Shown: piece after piece, positions 1 to 8,189 of the stretch
Position numbering within the stretch: the stretch's first letter is position 1
Layout: every line of letters starts with the position of its first letter
Source of the DNA: a virus
Direction: 5' to 3' (one strand)
DNA: 64,000 nt
Virus record (IMG/VR): IMGVR_UViG_3300020477_000990
Coordinates: 264,150 to 328,149 of that record
The notes under the pieces: generated by a model
Databases searched by the model: none
Seen by the model: only the letters and a program-made list of their open reading frames with translations
What the model was told of the DNA's origin: nothing
Translations under genes and position numbers: made by a program

Positions 1-2
1 CA

Positions 3-434
3 ACTGAAGATGATAAGGCATGGGATTTAGCAAAGCATCAAGCCCAATATGTTATTAATGTTAAGAGAGAACATAAAGAGCAAGAAGAGATTCCAATAGT
101 TCAAGGGCTAATTCCAGTTTTAGATTCAGGAACAGGGTTTATGATGATTAAAAGGTCATGTATAGATAAAATGATAGAAAAATTTCCTGAAACAAAATAT
201 AATAATGATCTTAATACTAATCCTAAATACAATCCTTACTTTTATGCGTTATTCGATACAATGATAGAAGATGGAACAAAGAGATATTTGTCAGAAGATT
301 ACACATTTTGTAGACGTTGGCAGTCAATTGGTGGGGAAATTTGGATGGATCCTTCTATTGATTTAGATCATTATGGAAATTATTCATTTCAGGGTAATAT
401 CAGCGAACAATTTACATTAATCAGAAAAGACTAG
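3..434 (+). CDS. Glycosyltransferase-like protein, 3' part
   Basis: The frame is open from the window edge, so the gene starts upstream and only its C-terminal 143 residues are visible. The segment with GTGFMMIKR, followed by LSEDYTFCRRW and IWMDPSIDLDHYGN, resembles the C-terminal half of GT-A fold glycosyltransferases seen in marine phages, where an acidic ED pair precedes an aromatic/arginine patch. Such enzymes may glycosylate phage DNA, virion proteins or host surface sugars; the acceptor cannot be told here. It is followed by a new promoter, so it ends an operon. The family call is by motif resemblance only. Confidence 0.55.
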   Translation, partial: TEDDKAWDLAKHQAQYVINVKREHKEQEEIPIVQGLIPVLDSGTGFMMIKRSCIDKMIEKFPETKYNNDLNTNPKYNPYFYALFDTMIEDGTKRYLSEDYTFCRRWQSIGGEIWMDPSIDLDHYGNYSFQGNISEQFTLIRKD

Positions 435-437
435 TAA

Positions 438-466
438 TTGACTTTTGATACAAAATATAGTATTAT
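438..466 (+). promoter_or_regulatory. Sigma70-type promoter, leaderless configuration
   Basis: TTGACT at 438-443, a 17-nt spacer, TATTAT at 461-466. The -10 box ends 6 nt before the ATG at 473, so transcription should start at or next to the start codon. Confidence 0.65.
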
Positions 467-472
467 TAAGTA

Positions 473-964
473 ATGAGTCTACTTGAAAAAATAAAACAAT
501 TATTTCCAACAGCTTCAAAGCCTAATGATGTAAAAACAATTGGAGATGACCTTCTTCATAATAGTTTTTTACAACTTACGGAATATGTTGAGCTTGTAGT
601 TGCACAAATATATAAATTAACTAAAGATACTACATATAGAAGTCGTGAAGATGGGCTTAAAGGTATAGAATGGCTAAAGAAACAAAAAGAAAAAGATATC
701 AAATACCAGTCAGCATTGGATGAAATTAGAATTCTATATACATGGTGGAATGATTTAAGACCAAAAAGAAATGATCCGTGGAAAGGAATTGATCGATCAT
801 TTGGTGATTTTAGAGACGAATGGCTAAATACAACGGAAGATAAAAATCCAGAGTATAAAAGTTTTATGGATCAATGTCGTCATGCAGAGAAAATTCAAAA
901 AGTATATGGCATTGAGGATACCAAGATGCTAATAAGGTTGGTTAACATTAGAGAATATTTGTAA
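473..964 (+). CDS. Conserved hypothetical phage protein (163 aa)
   Basis: A soluble, charged protein of 163 residues with no signal peptide or membrane segment. The middle carries an aromatic patch (LYTWWNDLRPKR) followed by an acidic/aromatic stretch. I recognise it only as a type of hypothetical protein seen in marine T4-like phages. It opens a run of small genes separated by one base (next gene at 966), so they are co-transcribed from the promoter at 438-466. There is no Shine-Dalgarno sequence; the promoter geometry predicts a leaderless message. Confidence 0.7.
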   Translation: MSLLEKIKQLFPTASKPNDVKTIGDDLLHNSFLQLTEYVELVVAQIYKLTKDTTYRSREDGLKGIEWLKKQKEKDIKYQSALDEIRILYTWWNDLRPKRNDPWKGIDRSFGDFRDEWLNTTEDKNPEYKSFMDQCRHAEKIQKVYGIEDTKMLIRLVNIREYL

Positions 965-965
965 T

Positions 966-1217
966 ATGTCAGATAATAATAAAAAAGATGGTTCTAAAAC
1001 TTTTCATTTAACATATCAAGAAATAGTAGATGCATTTGCACAATATCTTTACGATAGACAGTTGCTTGATAATGAAGAATCTGAAGGTTCTTTAGTATTT
1101 GAGCTCAGTGAAGATAACGGTGCTAAAGTAATTGTTACTCCTAAAGTAACAGAAGATGATGAAAGTTCATCAGATTATACAGTTGAGCATATAGATTTAG
1201 AAAAGGAAGAAGAATAA
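966..1217 (+). CDS. Small acidic hypothetical protein (83 aa)
   Basis: The 83-residue protein is rich in Asp and Glu, especially the C-terminal third, with a short helical region near residues 15-35 (YQEIVDAFAQYLYD). No known domain recognised. It starts 1 nt after the upstream stop and ends 1 nt before the next gene, so expression is probably coupled. Acidic small proteins of T-even phages often bind host enzymes or mimic DNA, but nothing here identifies a target. Confidence 0.6.
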   Translation: MSDNNKKDGSKTFHLTYQEIVDAFAQYLYDRQLLDNEESEGSLVFELSEDNGAKVIVTPKVTEDDESSSDYTVEHIDLEKEEE

Positions 1218-1218
1218 T

Positions 1219-1404
1219 ATGGCATACGATGTAGAATTAGAACAATTAAAAGATGAACACGCGAGATTACACATAGCATTAGAAAAATTAGTAGCAGAAG
1301 GTGATGATGACGTTAGAATCGCTGTTATGAAAAAAAGAAAGCTATGGATTAAAGATAAAATTTCACATATTGAAACTAAAAATCAATTAGCACAAGCAAA
1401 TTAA
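1219..1404 (+). CDS. YdcH/DUF465-like small coiled-coil protein
   Basis: 61 residues forming an almost continuous amphipathic helix with the pattern ELEQLKDEHARLHIALEKL, then MKKRKLWIKDKISHIE. This matches the layout of bacterial YdcH/SlyX-like proteins (DUF465): a helix, a short acidic linker, then a KxxKLxxKDxI helix. Function of the family is unclear. Last of three tightly packed small genes. Confidence 0.55.
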   Translation: MAYDVELEQLKDEHARLHIALEKLVAEGDDDVRIAVMKKRKLWIKDKISHIETKNQLAQAN

Positions 1405-1420
1405 TATAATAAAAATAATC

Positions 1421-1831
1421 ATGTACGAATATAGATGTAAAATACTAAGAATAGTGGACGGTGATACAGTAGACGTTGACGTAGATTTAGGATTTGGTAC
1501 ATGGATGCACAAAGAACGTGTTAGATTATTAGGAATAGACACTCCAGAATCAAGAACACGTGATAAAGAAGAAAAGAAATTTGGAATATTATCAAAGAAT
1601 TATTTAAAAACCCACTATCCTGTGGGATCATCAGCAGTATTAAGAACCCATAAAGACAAAACAGGAAAGTTTGGTCGTATATTGGGAGAGTTTATATATG
1701 ATAAAACAACAATTAACCAGAAAATGGTTGACGAAGGCTATGCAGTAGTGTACAATGGACAAAGTAAAGATGATATACAAAAAATGCATTTAAATAACCG
1801 TATACGGCTAATTAACGAAGGTAAACTATAA
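1421..1831 (+). CDS. Thermonuclease-family nuclease (SNase-like)
   Basis: A 136-residue staphylococcal-nuclease domain without signal peptide. The N-terminal [15 protein letters not shown] strand-turn carries the calcium-binding aspartates, [12 protein letters not shown] has the catalytic Arg, and [12 protein letters not shown] has the second catalytic Arg region. Members cleave DNA and RNA phosphodiester bonds. In a phage it could degrade host DNA or act in nucleic-acid processing. The compact, signal-less form indicates a cytoplasmic role. Confidence 0.85.
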   Translation: MYEYRCKILRIVDGDTVDVDVDLGFGTWMHKERVRLLGIDTPESRTRDKEEKKFGILSKNYLKTHYPVGSSAVLRTHKDKTGKFGRILGEFIYDKTTINQKMVDEGYAVVYNGQSKDDIQKMHLNNRIRLINEGKL

Positions 1832-1834
1832 ATA
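1827..1834 (+). promoter_or_regulatory. T4-type late promoter upstream of EF-G
   Basis: TATAAATA, the T4 late consensus read by a gp55-like sigma factor, overlaps the stop codon of the thermonuclease gene and lies 23 nt before the EF-G start. Confidence 0.5.
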
Positions 1835-1857
1835 TAGGAAACTATAGACTTAATACA

Positions 1858-3927
1858 ATGAATACTAAAGACTTAACGCGATACAGAAATATAGGTATTA
1901 TTGCCCACGTTGATGCTGGTAAAACAACTACAACAGAAAGAATATTATACTATACCGGAAAATCCCATAAAATTGGTGAAGTTCACGATGGAGCCGCGAC
2001 AACGGACTACATGGAACAAGAACAAGAACGTGGTATAACAATTACATCAGCGGCAACTACAGTTTTTTGGAACGATCACAGAATTAACATTATTGATACA
2101 CCAGGACACATTGACTTTAACATTGAAGTAAACAGATCATTAAGAGTACTTGATGGTGCTGTAGTAGTATTTGATGGAGTTGCAGGTGTAGAACCACAAT
2201 CAGAAACAAACTGGCGTTTAGCAGATCAATACAGAGTTCCAAGACTTTGTTTTGTAAACAAATTAGATAGAACAGGTGCAGATTTTTTAAGATGTGTTGA
2301 AATGATTAAAGAAAGACTAGGTGCAAAACCAGTTATAATGACAATACCAATTGGTGCAGAATCTAATTTGCAAGGTATTGTAGATTTAGTTACAATGAAA
2401 GCAATAGTTTGGGATGGAGAGCAATTAGGTGCTTCATTTAATGAGCAAGAAATTCCAGAAGATATGAAAGCTGATGCTGAAAAATATAGAACAGAATTAA
2501 TTGATACTGTAGTTGAACAAGATGAAGCTGTAATGGAATCATATTTAGAAGGTGAAGAACCAACAGTAGAACAAATTAAGTCTTGTGTTAGAAAAGGTAC
2601 AGTTGCATTTGATTTTGTTCCTGTATTATGTGGTAGTGCATTTAAAAATAAAGGTGTACAACCTTTACTAGATGCAGTAGTTGATTACTTACCTGCACCA
2701 ACAGAAGTTGATGCAATATATTCTATAGATGAAAATGGTGAACAAAAAGATCCTATTAAATCTGACCCGTCATTACCATTTAGTGCGTTAGCATTTAAAA
2801 TTATTAATGACAAGTATGGTGCATTAACATTTGCTAGAGTATATAGTGGTAAGGCAAGTTCAGGACATACACTTTACAATTCAACAAGAGATGAAAAAGA
2901 ACGTATTGGTAGAATATATGAAATGCACGCCAATTCAAAAGAAGAAGTAAAAAATATACAAGCTGGTGATATTATTGCATTTGTAGGATTAAAAAATGTT
3001 ACTACAGGTGATACTTTAGTTGCAGAAGATAGTGAAGTAGTATTAGAAAGAATGGTGTTTCCAGAACCAGTTATTGATATTGCAGTAGAACCAAAAACAA
3101 AAGATGACCAAGAAAAAATGGGAGAAGCACTTGGTAAGTTTGTACAAGAAGATCCAAGTTTACGAGTTAAAACAGATCAAGAAACAGGTCAAACAATTTT
3201 AAGTGGAATGGGTGAATTGCATTTAGAAATTATTGTTGATAGAATGAAAAGAGAATTTAAAGTTGGCGCCAATATTGGTAAGCCACAAGTTGCTTATAGA
3301 GAAACAATAACAAAACCATATGAAGTAACATATACACATAAAAAACAATCAGGTGGTTCAGGACAATTTGCACATATTGTTTGTAATATTGAACCAGGAC
3401 AACGTGGTGATGGGTATACATTTGAAGATGAAATTAAAGGTGGTAATGTTCCTAAAGAATTTATACCATCAGTTGAAGATGGGTTTAAAACACAAGGCTA
3501 TTCAGGAGTATTAGCAGGATGGCCAACAGTAGATTATAAAGTTACATTGTTAGATGGAAAATATCACGAAGTAGATTCATCAGCAATAGCATTTGAAATT
3601 GCGGCAAAGGCCGCTTTTAGAGAAGGTATGAAACAAGCAGGACCAGTATTATTAGAACCTATGATGAAAGTTGAAGTTATTACACCTGAAGAATATTTAG
3701 GAGATGTAATAGGTGATTTAAGTTCACGTAGAGGACAAATTAGAGGGCAAGAACCAAGAGGTAATGGATTAGTGTTAGATGCATTAGTTCCTTTAGCCCA
3801 AATGTTTGGATATGTTGGTAATTTACGTTCTTTAACAAGCGGTAGAGCGTCATACAGCATGGAATTTAATAGTTATGAAATTGTACCAAGCAATGTACAA
3901 GAAGAAATAGTAGCAGGAAACCAATAA
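1858..3927 (+). CDS. fusA: Elongation factor G
   Basis: A complete 689-residue EF-G, the usual length. The G domain shows G1 [13 protein letters not shown], the switch I region ending [13 protein letters not shown]3 DTPGH and G4 NKLDR; domains II-V follow, including the G-G-S-G-Q-F-A-H segment of domain IV, which reaches into the decoding centre. EF-G drives GTP-dependent translocation and, with RRF, ribosome recycling. All GTPase motifs appear intact, so it should be active rather than a decoy. Full-length EF-G is rare in phages. It leads a block with Smr, two cold-shock proteins and uL11; uL11 forms part of the EF-G binding site, so the pair may act together. Confidence 0.97.
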   Translation: MNTKDLTRYRNIGIIAHVDAGKTTTTERILYYTGKSHKIGEVHDGAATTDYMEQEQERGITITSAATTVFWNDHRINIIDTPGHIDFNIEVNRSLRVLDGAVVVFDGVAGVEPQSETNWRLADQYRVPRLCFVNKLDRTGADFLRCVEMIKERLGAKPVIMTIPIGAESNLQGIVDLVTMKAIVWDGEQLGASFNEQEIPEDMKADAEKYRTELIDTVVEQDEAVMESYLEGEEPTVEQIKSCVRKGTVAFDFVPVLCGSAFKNKGVQPLLDAVVDYLPAPTEVDAIYSIDENGEQKDPIKSDPSLPFSALAFKIINDKYGALTFARVYSGKASSGHTLYNSTRDEKERIGRIYEMHANSKEEVKNIQAGDIIAFVGLKNVTTGDTLVAEDSEVVLERMVFPEPVIDIAVEPKTKDDQEKMGEALGKFVQEDPSLRVKTDQETGQTILSGMGELHLEIIVDRMKREFKVGANIGKPQVAYRETITKPYEVTYTHKKQSGGSGQFAHIVCNIEPGQRGDGYTFEDEIKGGNVPKEFIPSVEDGFKTQGYSGVLAGWPTVDYKVTLLDGKYHEVDSSAIAFEIAAKAAFREGMKQAGPVLLEPMMKVEVITPEEYLGDVIGDLSSRRGQIRGQEPRGNGLVLDALVPLAQMFGYVGNLRSLTSGRASYSMEFNSYEIVPSNVQEEIVAGNQ

Positions 3928-3930
3928 TGT

Positions 3931-4170
3931 ATGGGGATACTAGATTTACATGGATATTATATACATGAAGCTTGGGAAGAGTTTAAAAAGTTTATTGATG
4001 ATAGTCAAGATATGAAATATGTAACAGTTATTACAGGCAAAGGTAAAATGCAAGAAGAATTCCAACATTGGGTTGATACAAATCCAAAGTTGAAATCCTG
4101 TGAGTTACTACCAACTGGTGGTGCTTACAAGGTATATTACAAGAAAGATAAGAGGAGTCAAAGTGAATAA
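3931..4170 (+). CDS. Stand-alone Smr-domain protein
   Basis: 79 residues comprising little more than an Smr domain: the [11 protein letters not shown] motif at the N-terminus and the VITGKGKM motif in the middle, then a C-terminal [10 protein letters not shown] strand matching the family pattern. Smr domains of bacterial SmrB and MutS2 act on collided ribosomes, SmrB by cleaving mRNA; others nick DNA. It starts 3 nt after EF-G and overlaps the cold-shock gene, so a role in mRNA or ribosome handling is a reasonable inference. The usual N-terminal ribosome-binding extension is missing. Confidence 0.85.
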   Translation: MGILDLHGYYIHEAWEEFKKFIDDSQDMKYVTVITGKGKMQEEFQHWVDTNPKLKSCELLPTGGAYKVYYKKDKRSQSE

Positions 4171-4366
4171 AGGTAAAATTAAATGGTTTAATCCGACTAA
4201 AGGTTACGGATTTATTGAAGACAGCGAAGGTGGTAAAGATGTATTTTTACATATTTCTGCACTACACGAAGCTGGAATTGAGTCTATTACAGAAGGCGAA
4301 GAAGTTACTTTTGAAATAGGTGAAAATAGAGGCAAGCCTACCGCTATAAATATTAAAAAGGCATAA
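4163..4366 (+). CDS. Cold-shock protein (CspA family), copy 1
   Basis: A canonical 67-residue OB-fold cold-shock protein: [15 protein letters not shown] (RNP1-like) and [10 protein letters not shown] (RNP2-like). These bind single-stranded RNA and melt mRNA structure. I chose the GTG at 4163 because GAGGAG sits 5 nt upstream and the protein then starts VNKGKIKW as in the family; it overlaps the Smr gene by 8 nt. The neighbouring copy (4377) is a diverged paralogue. Confidence 0.93.
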   Translation: MNKGKIKWFNPTKGYGFIEDSEGGKDVFLHISALHEAGIESITEGEEVTFEIGENRGKPTAINIKKA

Positions 4367-4376
4367 AGGAGACCAA

Positions 4377-4676
4377 ATGAGTACAGGTAAACTAAAATGG
4401 TATAATGGAGCAAAAGGATTTGGCTTTATAGTACCCTCAGATGGTAGCAAAGATGTTTTTGTTCATGTTACTGCATTTAAAGAAGCAGGCATAACAAAAA
4501 TTGACCAAGGTCAAGCTCTTGAATTTGAGATTAAAGAGCATAACGGGAAACCGGTTGCTACTGCTTTGAAATTATTAGAATCACCTGGTGATGAGTCTGC
4601 AGAAGTTAGTACTGAAGCAAAAGTTGAAGATAAAGCTGAAGAAACACCTGCAGAATCTGAAACACCAGCACAGTAA
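4377..4676 (+). CDS. Cold-shock protein with acidic tail, copy 2
   Basis: 99 residues: a cold-shock OB fold (GKLKWYNGAKGFGFI, KDVFVHVTAF) over about residues 3-67, then a roughly 30-residue Glu/Ala/Thr-rich acidic tail. The tail is unusual for this family and could reduce nonspecific RNA binding or recruit a partner. A clear Shine-Dalgarno (AAAGGAGACC) precedes the ATG. It sits between copy 1 and uL11, consistent with a translation-remodelling operon. Confidence 0.92.
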   Translation: MSTGKLKWYNGAKGFGFIVPSDGSKDVFVHVTAFKEAGITKIDQGQALEFEIKEHNGKPVATALKLLESPGDESAEVSTEAKVEDKAEETPAESETPAQ

Positions 4677-4689
4677 TAAGGAGTAGCAA

Positions 4690-5112
4690 ATGGCTAAAGA
4701 AGTAGTCGGGCTGATTAAATTACAAATTCCAGCCGGACAAGCCAAACCAGCCCCGCCAGTAGGGCCAGCTCTTGGACAGAGAGGTGTGAATATCATGGAC
4801 TTCTGTAAGAAGTTTAATGATAAAACTAAAGCCATGGAAGGTCCAATACCTGTTACTATAACGGTCTATAAAGATAAGAGTTTCATTTTTGAGCTAAAAC
4901 AACCACCAGTATCGTTTTTTATATTAAAAGCGGTTGGTTTAAAAAAAGGTGGCAGAACGCCTGGTCGTTCAGTTATTAAAAGAATAACTAAAGCACAGGT
5001 AAGAGAGATAGCTGAGAAAAAAATGGTTGATATGAATGCCTTCACAGTTGAGCAGGCGATGAAGCAAGTTGAAGGCTCATGTCGTTCGATGAGTATCGAA
5101 GTTGTCAAATAA
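4690..5112 (+). CDS. rplK: Ribosomal protein uL11
   Basis: 140 residues, the normal bacterial length. The N-terminal domain has the proline-rich [20 protein letters not shown] signature, which contacts factors and stringent-response RelA; the C-terminal domain binds 23S rRNA helices 43/44. uL11 is part of the GTPase-associated centre where EF-G acts. A phage copy could replace the host protein and tune the response to the phage EF-G or blunt RelA activation. The Shine-Dalgarno AAGGAG precedes the ATG. It is the last gene of the EF-G block. Confidence 0.96.
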   Translation: MAKEVVGLIKLQIPAGQAKPAPPVGPALGQRGVNIMDFCKKFNDKTKAMEGPIPVTITVYKDKSFIFELKQPPVSFFILKAVGLKKGGRTPGRSVIKRITKAQVREIAEKKMVDMNAFTVEQAMKQVEGSCRSMSIEVVK

Positions 5113-5160
5113 TTTTTGATTCATTTTTGATATATTATAGGTTTCTTTTAAATCATTTTT

Positions 5161-5168
5161 TATAAATA
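5161..5168 (+). promoter_or_regulatory. T4-type late promoter
   Basis: Exact TATAAATA; predicted start near 5175, which would give a leader of about 67 nt before the ATG at 5242. Confidence 0.6.
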
Positions 5169-5174
5169 TTTTTT

Positions 5175-5241
5175 GGTAGTAAGCCCAACGCCGGTAACGA
5201 CGGTAAGCTGATCCCCACAATAATTTAATCGGAGACAGTCT
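5175..5241 (+). promoter_or_regulatory. Structured 5' leader, shared motif copy A
   Basis: The leader holds GTAAGCCC (5179-5186) inside a small TTGG/CCAA hairpin, then GCTGA (5207-5211) and GGAGACA (5231-5237) shortly before the ATG. The same three blocks in the same order precede the fibre-like gene at 46835. It is GC-richer than the flanks, which suggests a selected RNA structure. Confidence 0.4.
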
Positions 5242-5430
5242 ATGGAAAAAATATTCAGATCCATGGGCGACGGACTCTTAATGGTTGGTGCCCTATTTTC
5301 TAAGAAGCATAGATCATTGGATGTTCCTGCCGACCAGTCGGATCAGGTTAAAAGGTTCAAAAGATGGTTATCCTACGAGCCATCTAAGCATTATTTAGGT
5401 GCTGGCCAAAAAAAGGACACGCATAAGTAA
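5242..5430 (+). CDS. Small basic hypothetical protein (62 aa)
   Basis: 62 residues with a hydrophobic N-terminal helix (MGDGLLMVGALF) followed by a basic stretch (SKKHRS) and an aromatic/basic C-terminal half. No family recognised. It has its own late promoter and a structured leader, is preceded by CGGAGACAG as ribosome-binding site, and is followed by a new promoter, so it is a single-gene late unit. A small virion or membrane-associated peptide is possible. Confidence 0.6.
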   Translation: MEKIFRSMGDGLLMVGALFSKKHRSLDVPADQSDQVKRFKRWLSYEPSKHYLGAGQKKDTHK

Positions 5431-5435
5431 TCTTC

Positions 5436-5464
5436 TTGACAAGATGCGTTGTTTCGTGTATTAT
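5436..5464 (+). promoter_or_regulatory. Strong sigma70-type promoter for queD
   Basis: TTGACA at 5436-5441, 17-nt spacer, TATTAT at 5459-5464. Predicted start near 5471, giving an 80-nt leader ending in the Shine-Dalgarno AGGAGG. Confidence 0.75.
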
Positions 5465-5488
5465 TATTAATATGCTAAAACAACGCAT
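5444..5488. repeat. Inverted repeat spanning the queD promoter
   Basis: ATGCGTTGTTT (5444-5454) and AAACAACGCAT (5478-5488) are perfect 11-bp inverted arms. The left arm lies in the -35/-10 spacer and the right arm just past the start site, so the two arms are not both in the RNA. This fits an operator for a dimeric repressor or a DNA loop better than an RNA hairpin. Confidence 0.6.
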
Positions 5489-5551
5489 TTTGCATATTGA
5501 GGTCTTAACGTCATCCCTCTTTAAAAATTCTGCCGTTTTATAGGAGGAAAT

Positions 5552-6004
5552 ATGGGTAAACATTTAAGTACAAAAACATACGGACATAACATTGGTTTAA
5601 GTTCAGTATTTAGACAGCCTAATGCAGACCATTCACATTGTCATTTATTACATGGTTATAGTTTAGCATTTAAGTTCACATTTGGTTGTAATGAGCTAGA
5701 TAATAAAAATTGGGCAGTAGATTTTGGTGGGCTAAAACCATTAAAAGCATGGTTAGAAGATAATTTTGATCATAAAGTTGCATTAGATAAAAACGATCCA
5801 CATCTAGAAAAATTTAAAGAACTTGAGCAATTAGATTTAGCAGAGTTAAGAATATTTGATGGAGTTGGTGCTGAAAAATTTGCGGAACACGCCTTTAACT
5901 TTGCAGATAAATTAATTAGAGAAAAAACAAATAATAGATGCTATTGTATAGAAGTTGAATGTGCGGAGCATGGAGCCAATTCAGCAATATATCGTAATGA
6001 ATGA
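5552..6004 (+). CDS. queD: QueD / 6-pyruvoyl-tetrahydropterin synthase family
   Basis: 150 residues with the zinc-binding histidines in the arrangement HSHCHLLHGYS near residues 28-38, followed by the FTFG strand and a C-terminal ECAEHGANSA segment holding the acid/His pair of the family. QueD makes 6-carboxytetrahydropterin from dihydroneopterin triphosphate on the route to 7-deazaguanines (tRNA queuosine or modified phage DNA). No other pathway gene is visible in this window. Start chosen by the AGGAGG 5 nt upstream. Confidence 0.85.
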   Translation: MGKHLSTKTYGHNIGLSSVFRQPNADHSHCHLLHGYSLAFKFTFGCNELDNKNWAVDFGGLKPLKAWLEDNFDHKVALDKNDPHLEKFKELEQLDLAELRIFDGVGAEKFAEHAFNFADKLIREKTNNRCYCIEVECAEHGANSAIYRNE

Positions 6005-6650
6005 TGATTATCAAAATTCAGGGTATCCTAATTGGGGTATGCTTGGAGAATTAATTAAAGAAACAAAACCTAAAATAGTTGTAGAAATAGGAACATACTA
6101 CGGAGGGTGGACAAAGTTTCTTTCTGAGAATACTAGTCCAGATACAAGAATTTTTACATTTCAAACACCTGAACGTAGAAGATTAAATCATTTAGCAGAT
6201 ACTACACAAGGAGAAAATAATATTCTTCCTGATTTTGTGGTAGAAGCTTTAACTCAAGATTATCCAGAAACTTGGGGAAATTTTACTGCACAAAATTGGA
6301 AGGATTTAGCAAAGCAAAGTCTAGACAAAAAATATCATGGAATGTATGATTTTAATTTACTTGCTGATGCAATTAGTAATGATAAAAAAATTACTTGTAT
6401 TTTAGCAACTTCTCCACTATCATATCCATGGCCAGTTAAGTATGATTTATGCACAATAAATCTTTCATATCATTTAGATGACAATTTAAAGCAAATAGAT
6501 TATTGGATAAAATATGCCAAAAAGAATGGAATTTTATGTATTAGTTCATATGGGTCTATAGATAAAATTCAAGAAATTTACGGAAAAGATCATAAAGTAA
6601 AACGATGGAGTAATGGTTACTTATGGATTTACGGCAAGTCAAAAATATAA
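5997..6650 (+). CDS. Class I SAM-dependent methyltransferase-like protein
   Basis: 217 residues. Motif I-like IVVEIGTYYGGWTKFL near residues 27-42 and the FTFQTP strand suggest a Rossmann methyltransferase of the type that lies beside sugar or lipid modification genes (class 24-like). The C-terminal part (YDLCTINLSYHLDD) fits the strand 4/5 region. Start taken at 5997, overlapping queD by 8 nt, because upstream in-frame residues are just queD in another frame. Substrate unknown. Confidence 0.6.
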   Translation: MNDDYQNSGYPNWGMLGELIKETKPKIVVEIGTYYGGWTKFLSENTSPDTRIFTFQTPERRRLNHLADTTQGENNILPDFVVEALTQDYPETWGNFTAQNWKDLAKQSLDKKYHGMYDFNLLADAISNDKKITCILATSPLSYPWPVKYDLCTINLSYHLDDNLKQIDYWIKYAKKNGILCISSYGSIDKIQEIYGKDHKVKRWSNGYLWIYGKSKI

Positions 6651-6668
6651 AATTTGTTCATGATTTTA

Positions 6669-6676
6669 TATAAATA
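6669..6676 (+). promoter_or_regulatory. T4-type late promoter, leaderless spacing
   Basis: TATAAATA ends 5 nt before the ATG at 6682, so the late transcript should begin at the start codon. Confidence 0.6.
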
Positions 6677-6681
6677 ATATT

Positions 6682-8064
6682 ATGTTTATGGCAATACTTA
6701 CATTGCTGACTGCATTAAGCATTTCAGCGGTAGCGATTTACTATTCAATTGCAGGTTTGGCGGCTATATTTGCCGCGGCGGCAATCCCTATTATGATTAT
6801 GGGTACTGTTCTTGAGGTTGGTAAGTTAGTAGCGGCCTCTTGGTTGTATCAAAACTGGAAGGCGGCTCCAGGGGCAATTAAAACATATCTATCAATTGCA
6901 GTTGTTGTATTAATGCTAATTACGTCAATGGGTATATTTGGATTTTTATCTAAAGCACACGTAGAGCAAACGTCATTAGGATCTACACAACAAGTTAAAT
7001 TAAACAACATAGAAGAAAAAATTATTAGATCAGAAAATAAAATTGAACGTTGGTCAGATGAAATTGCAAGACTTAATAGTGGGCAAAATGTTCGTGTTGA
7101 TATTTTAATTGATAAGCAAAATGAAGAACTAGCAGTATTGTATGAAAGAATTAAAGAAGAAAAGAACGAATTAAGAGCCCAAGCAGATAAAGATATTGAA
7201 TTACAAAATAATAGATTATTACAAGCAAAAGAACGTAAAGAATCAGATATTGCCGCGGCACAAGAAAGATTTAAAGGTTCTTTTAGTAAAAGAAAATTAG
7301 ATGAAGCTATAGCAGAAGCTAAAGCAAATGAACTTGCAGTTGCTTCGGCGGCACAAAGAATTATTGTAGAAATACAAAATAAGTTACAAGAAAATCTTGC
7401 TAAAATTGATGAAAAATATGCTCCACAAATAGAAAATATTAATGCAACAATTAACGGTTTAAGATCAGAAGCAAACGTTAAGACAGATAATATTGATACA
7501 AGAATTGATGAGTTAGAAATATTCATTGAAGAAGAACAAGATTCGTTAAACCAAGTAAATGAAGATAAAATTATTATTGTAATGGAACAGCAAAAACTTG
7601 AAGTAGAAGTTGGTCCATTAAAATATATTGCAGAATTTATATATGGGCAAGAAGCAGATAGAAATTTATTAGAACAAGCAGTACGTTGGGTTATTATTAC
7701 AATTATATTTGTATTTGATCCACTAGCAGTATGTTTATTAGTAGCGGCTAATATGTCACTTATTAGAAGATTTGGAAGAGGATTTGAAAAACAATATGAG
7801 TACGATCCTAATTTAATAAAAGAATATACTGGTAAGAAGCCAACAAGTGTAACACCAGAGCAAAAAAAAGACGAAAAAGAATTAGCACAGATAAAAGATA
7901 GTAATGCTGAATTAGAAAAAAAATTAAGTGAAGCTGAATCAAAATTAGCTGAACAATTAGATTATCAAAAATCTTTAGAAGATAAACCAGAAAAGTTGGT
8001 CATCAATATTGATGAAACAGCTACAATTGATGCAGAAGATGACACCGAGAAAAAAAAAGGATAA
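6682..8064 (+). CDS. Membrane-anchored coiled-coil protein
   Basis: 460 residues. Two or three hydrophobic helices at the N-terminus (about residues 2-40 and 65-95), a long Lys/Glu-rich coiled coil from about 100 to 325, another membrane segment near 335-360 (WVIITIIFVFDPLAVCLLVAANM), then a charged tail. No enzymatic motif. The layout suggests a membrane scaffold or sensor spanning the inner membrane. The gene ends right after a run of nine A residues; a -1 shift there would extend it by about 120 residues into the open frame that follows (see the slippery-site entry). Confidence 0.75.
   Translation: MFMAILTLLTALSISAVAIYYSIAGLAAIFAAAAIPIMIMGTVLEVGKLVAASWLYQNWKAAPGAIKTYLSIAVVVLMLITSMGIFGFLSKAHVEQTSLGSTQQVKLNNIEEKIIRSENKIERWSDEIARLNSGQNVRVDILIDKQNEELAVLYERIKEEKNELRAQADKDIELQNNRLLQAKERKESDIAAAQERFKGSFSKRKLDEAIAEAKANELAVASAAQRIIVEIQNKLQENLAKIDEKYAPQIENINATINGLRSEANVKTDNIDTRIDELEIFIEEEQDSLNQVNEDKIIIVMEQQKLEVEVGPLKYIAEFIYGQEADRNLLEQAVRWVIITIIFVFDPLAVCLLVAANMSLIRRFGRGFEKQYEYDPNLIKEYTGKKPTSVTPEQKKDEKELAQIKDSNAELEKKLSEAESKLAEQLDYQKSLEDKPEKLVINIDETATIDAEDDTEKKKG
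8050..8058 (+). promoter_or_regulatory. A9 slippery run, candidate -1 frameshift site
   Basis: Reads GAG AAA AAA AAA GGA TAA in the frame of the upstream gene. Slipping back one base enters a frame that stays open from 8043 to 8420, has no ATG before 8190, and encodes the same Glu/Lys/Ile-rich composition. Poly-A runs followed by G are efficient -1 sites in bacteria. An assembly error in the homopolymer is the alternative. Confidence 0.5.
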
Positions 8065-8189
8065 CCAAGTCCGAGGTAGTTAATCTTGTTATTGATGATA
8101 TTAATGAAATTAAAACACAAGAAATACTAAATGAACAGGCCAATGTTTCAACGGTCGAAGAGTATAAGGTTGAAAAGCCAGATGAAATT

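Noticed and set aside
6849-7526. A 225-aa minus-strand reading frame
   Set aside because: Mirror of the coiled-coil gene (Lys/Glu-rich codons read backwards as Leu/Ser/Ile); no promoter or ribosome-binding site.
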